From DATEDA01 sp050741515 (GTDB lineage Bacteria; Pseudomonadota; Gammaproteobacteria; Burkholderiales; SG8-39), in the NCBI GenBank assembly GCA_050741515.1, contig JBOIFD010000206.1, positions 1 to 5,980 of the forward strand: a stretch of DNA of 5,980 nt, given 5' to 3'. The notes under the pieces were generated by a model that had not been told where the DNA came from, searched no databases, and saw nothing but the letters and a program-made list of their open reading frames with translations. Within the stretch, counting starts at the first letter, position 1, and each line of letters begins with the position of its first letter. Both the position numbers and the translations under genes were made by a program. Positions 5,978 through 5,980 of this stretch are shown here, one piece after another.

Positions 5978-5980
5978 GGT

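Overview
The window is very GC-rich, close to two thirds G+C by eye, with strongly G/C-biased third codon positions. All five genes I can support lie on the minus strand. Gene families and base composition suggest a GC-rich proteobacterium, most plausibly a betaproteobacterium. That placement is inference from style, not from a marker gene. I see no rRNA, tRNA, CRISPR array, insertion sequence or phage gene.

Layout in the direction of transcription, from high to low coordinates. Positions 5826-5980 are an upstream leader with no convincing gene. Positions 4119-5825 encode a PrtD-type type I secretion permease/ATPase, and 2780-4114 its HlyD/PrtE-type periplasmic adaptor. These two are 4 nt apart, and the adaptor's Shine-Dalgarno lies just beside the ATPase stop codon, so they form a coupled operon. 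Together they would build the inner-membrane and periplasmic part of a type I exporter. The outer-membrane TolC-like partner and the substrate are not in this window. A short hairpin follows the adaptor stop.

Positions 2385-2588 encode a 67-residue Sec-exported protein of unknown function with a very good ribosome binding site. It is followed by a strong hairpin (2348-2376) and a second hairpin (2318-2337) that abuts the GTG start of a GcvT-family folate-dependent aminomethyltransferase-like protein (1129-2316). Only 68 nt separate the two genes and both hairpins lie in that gap. I therefore read them as one transcript with partial termination or a structured start site, not two independent units.

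Positions 866-1128 are non-coding and contain a perfect 7-bp inverted repeat. Positions 1-865 hold the N-terminal 288 residues of an unrecognised membrane protein: one N-terminal transmembrane helix, a long charged helical region with a run of five prolines, and a second transmembrane helix. It runs off the left edge and is easy to miss because its stop codon is outside the window.

Nothing here is clearly a new multi-gene system. The best candidates for new biology are the small exported protein with its hairpin-rich junction to the GcvT-like gene, and the coiled-coil membrane protein at the left edge.
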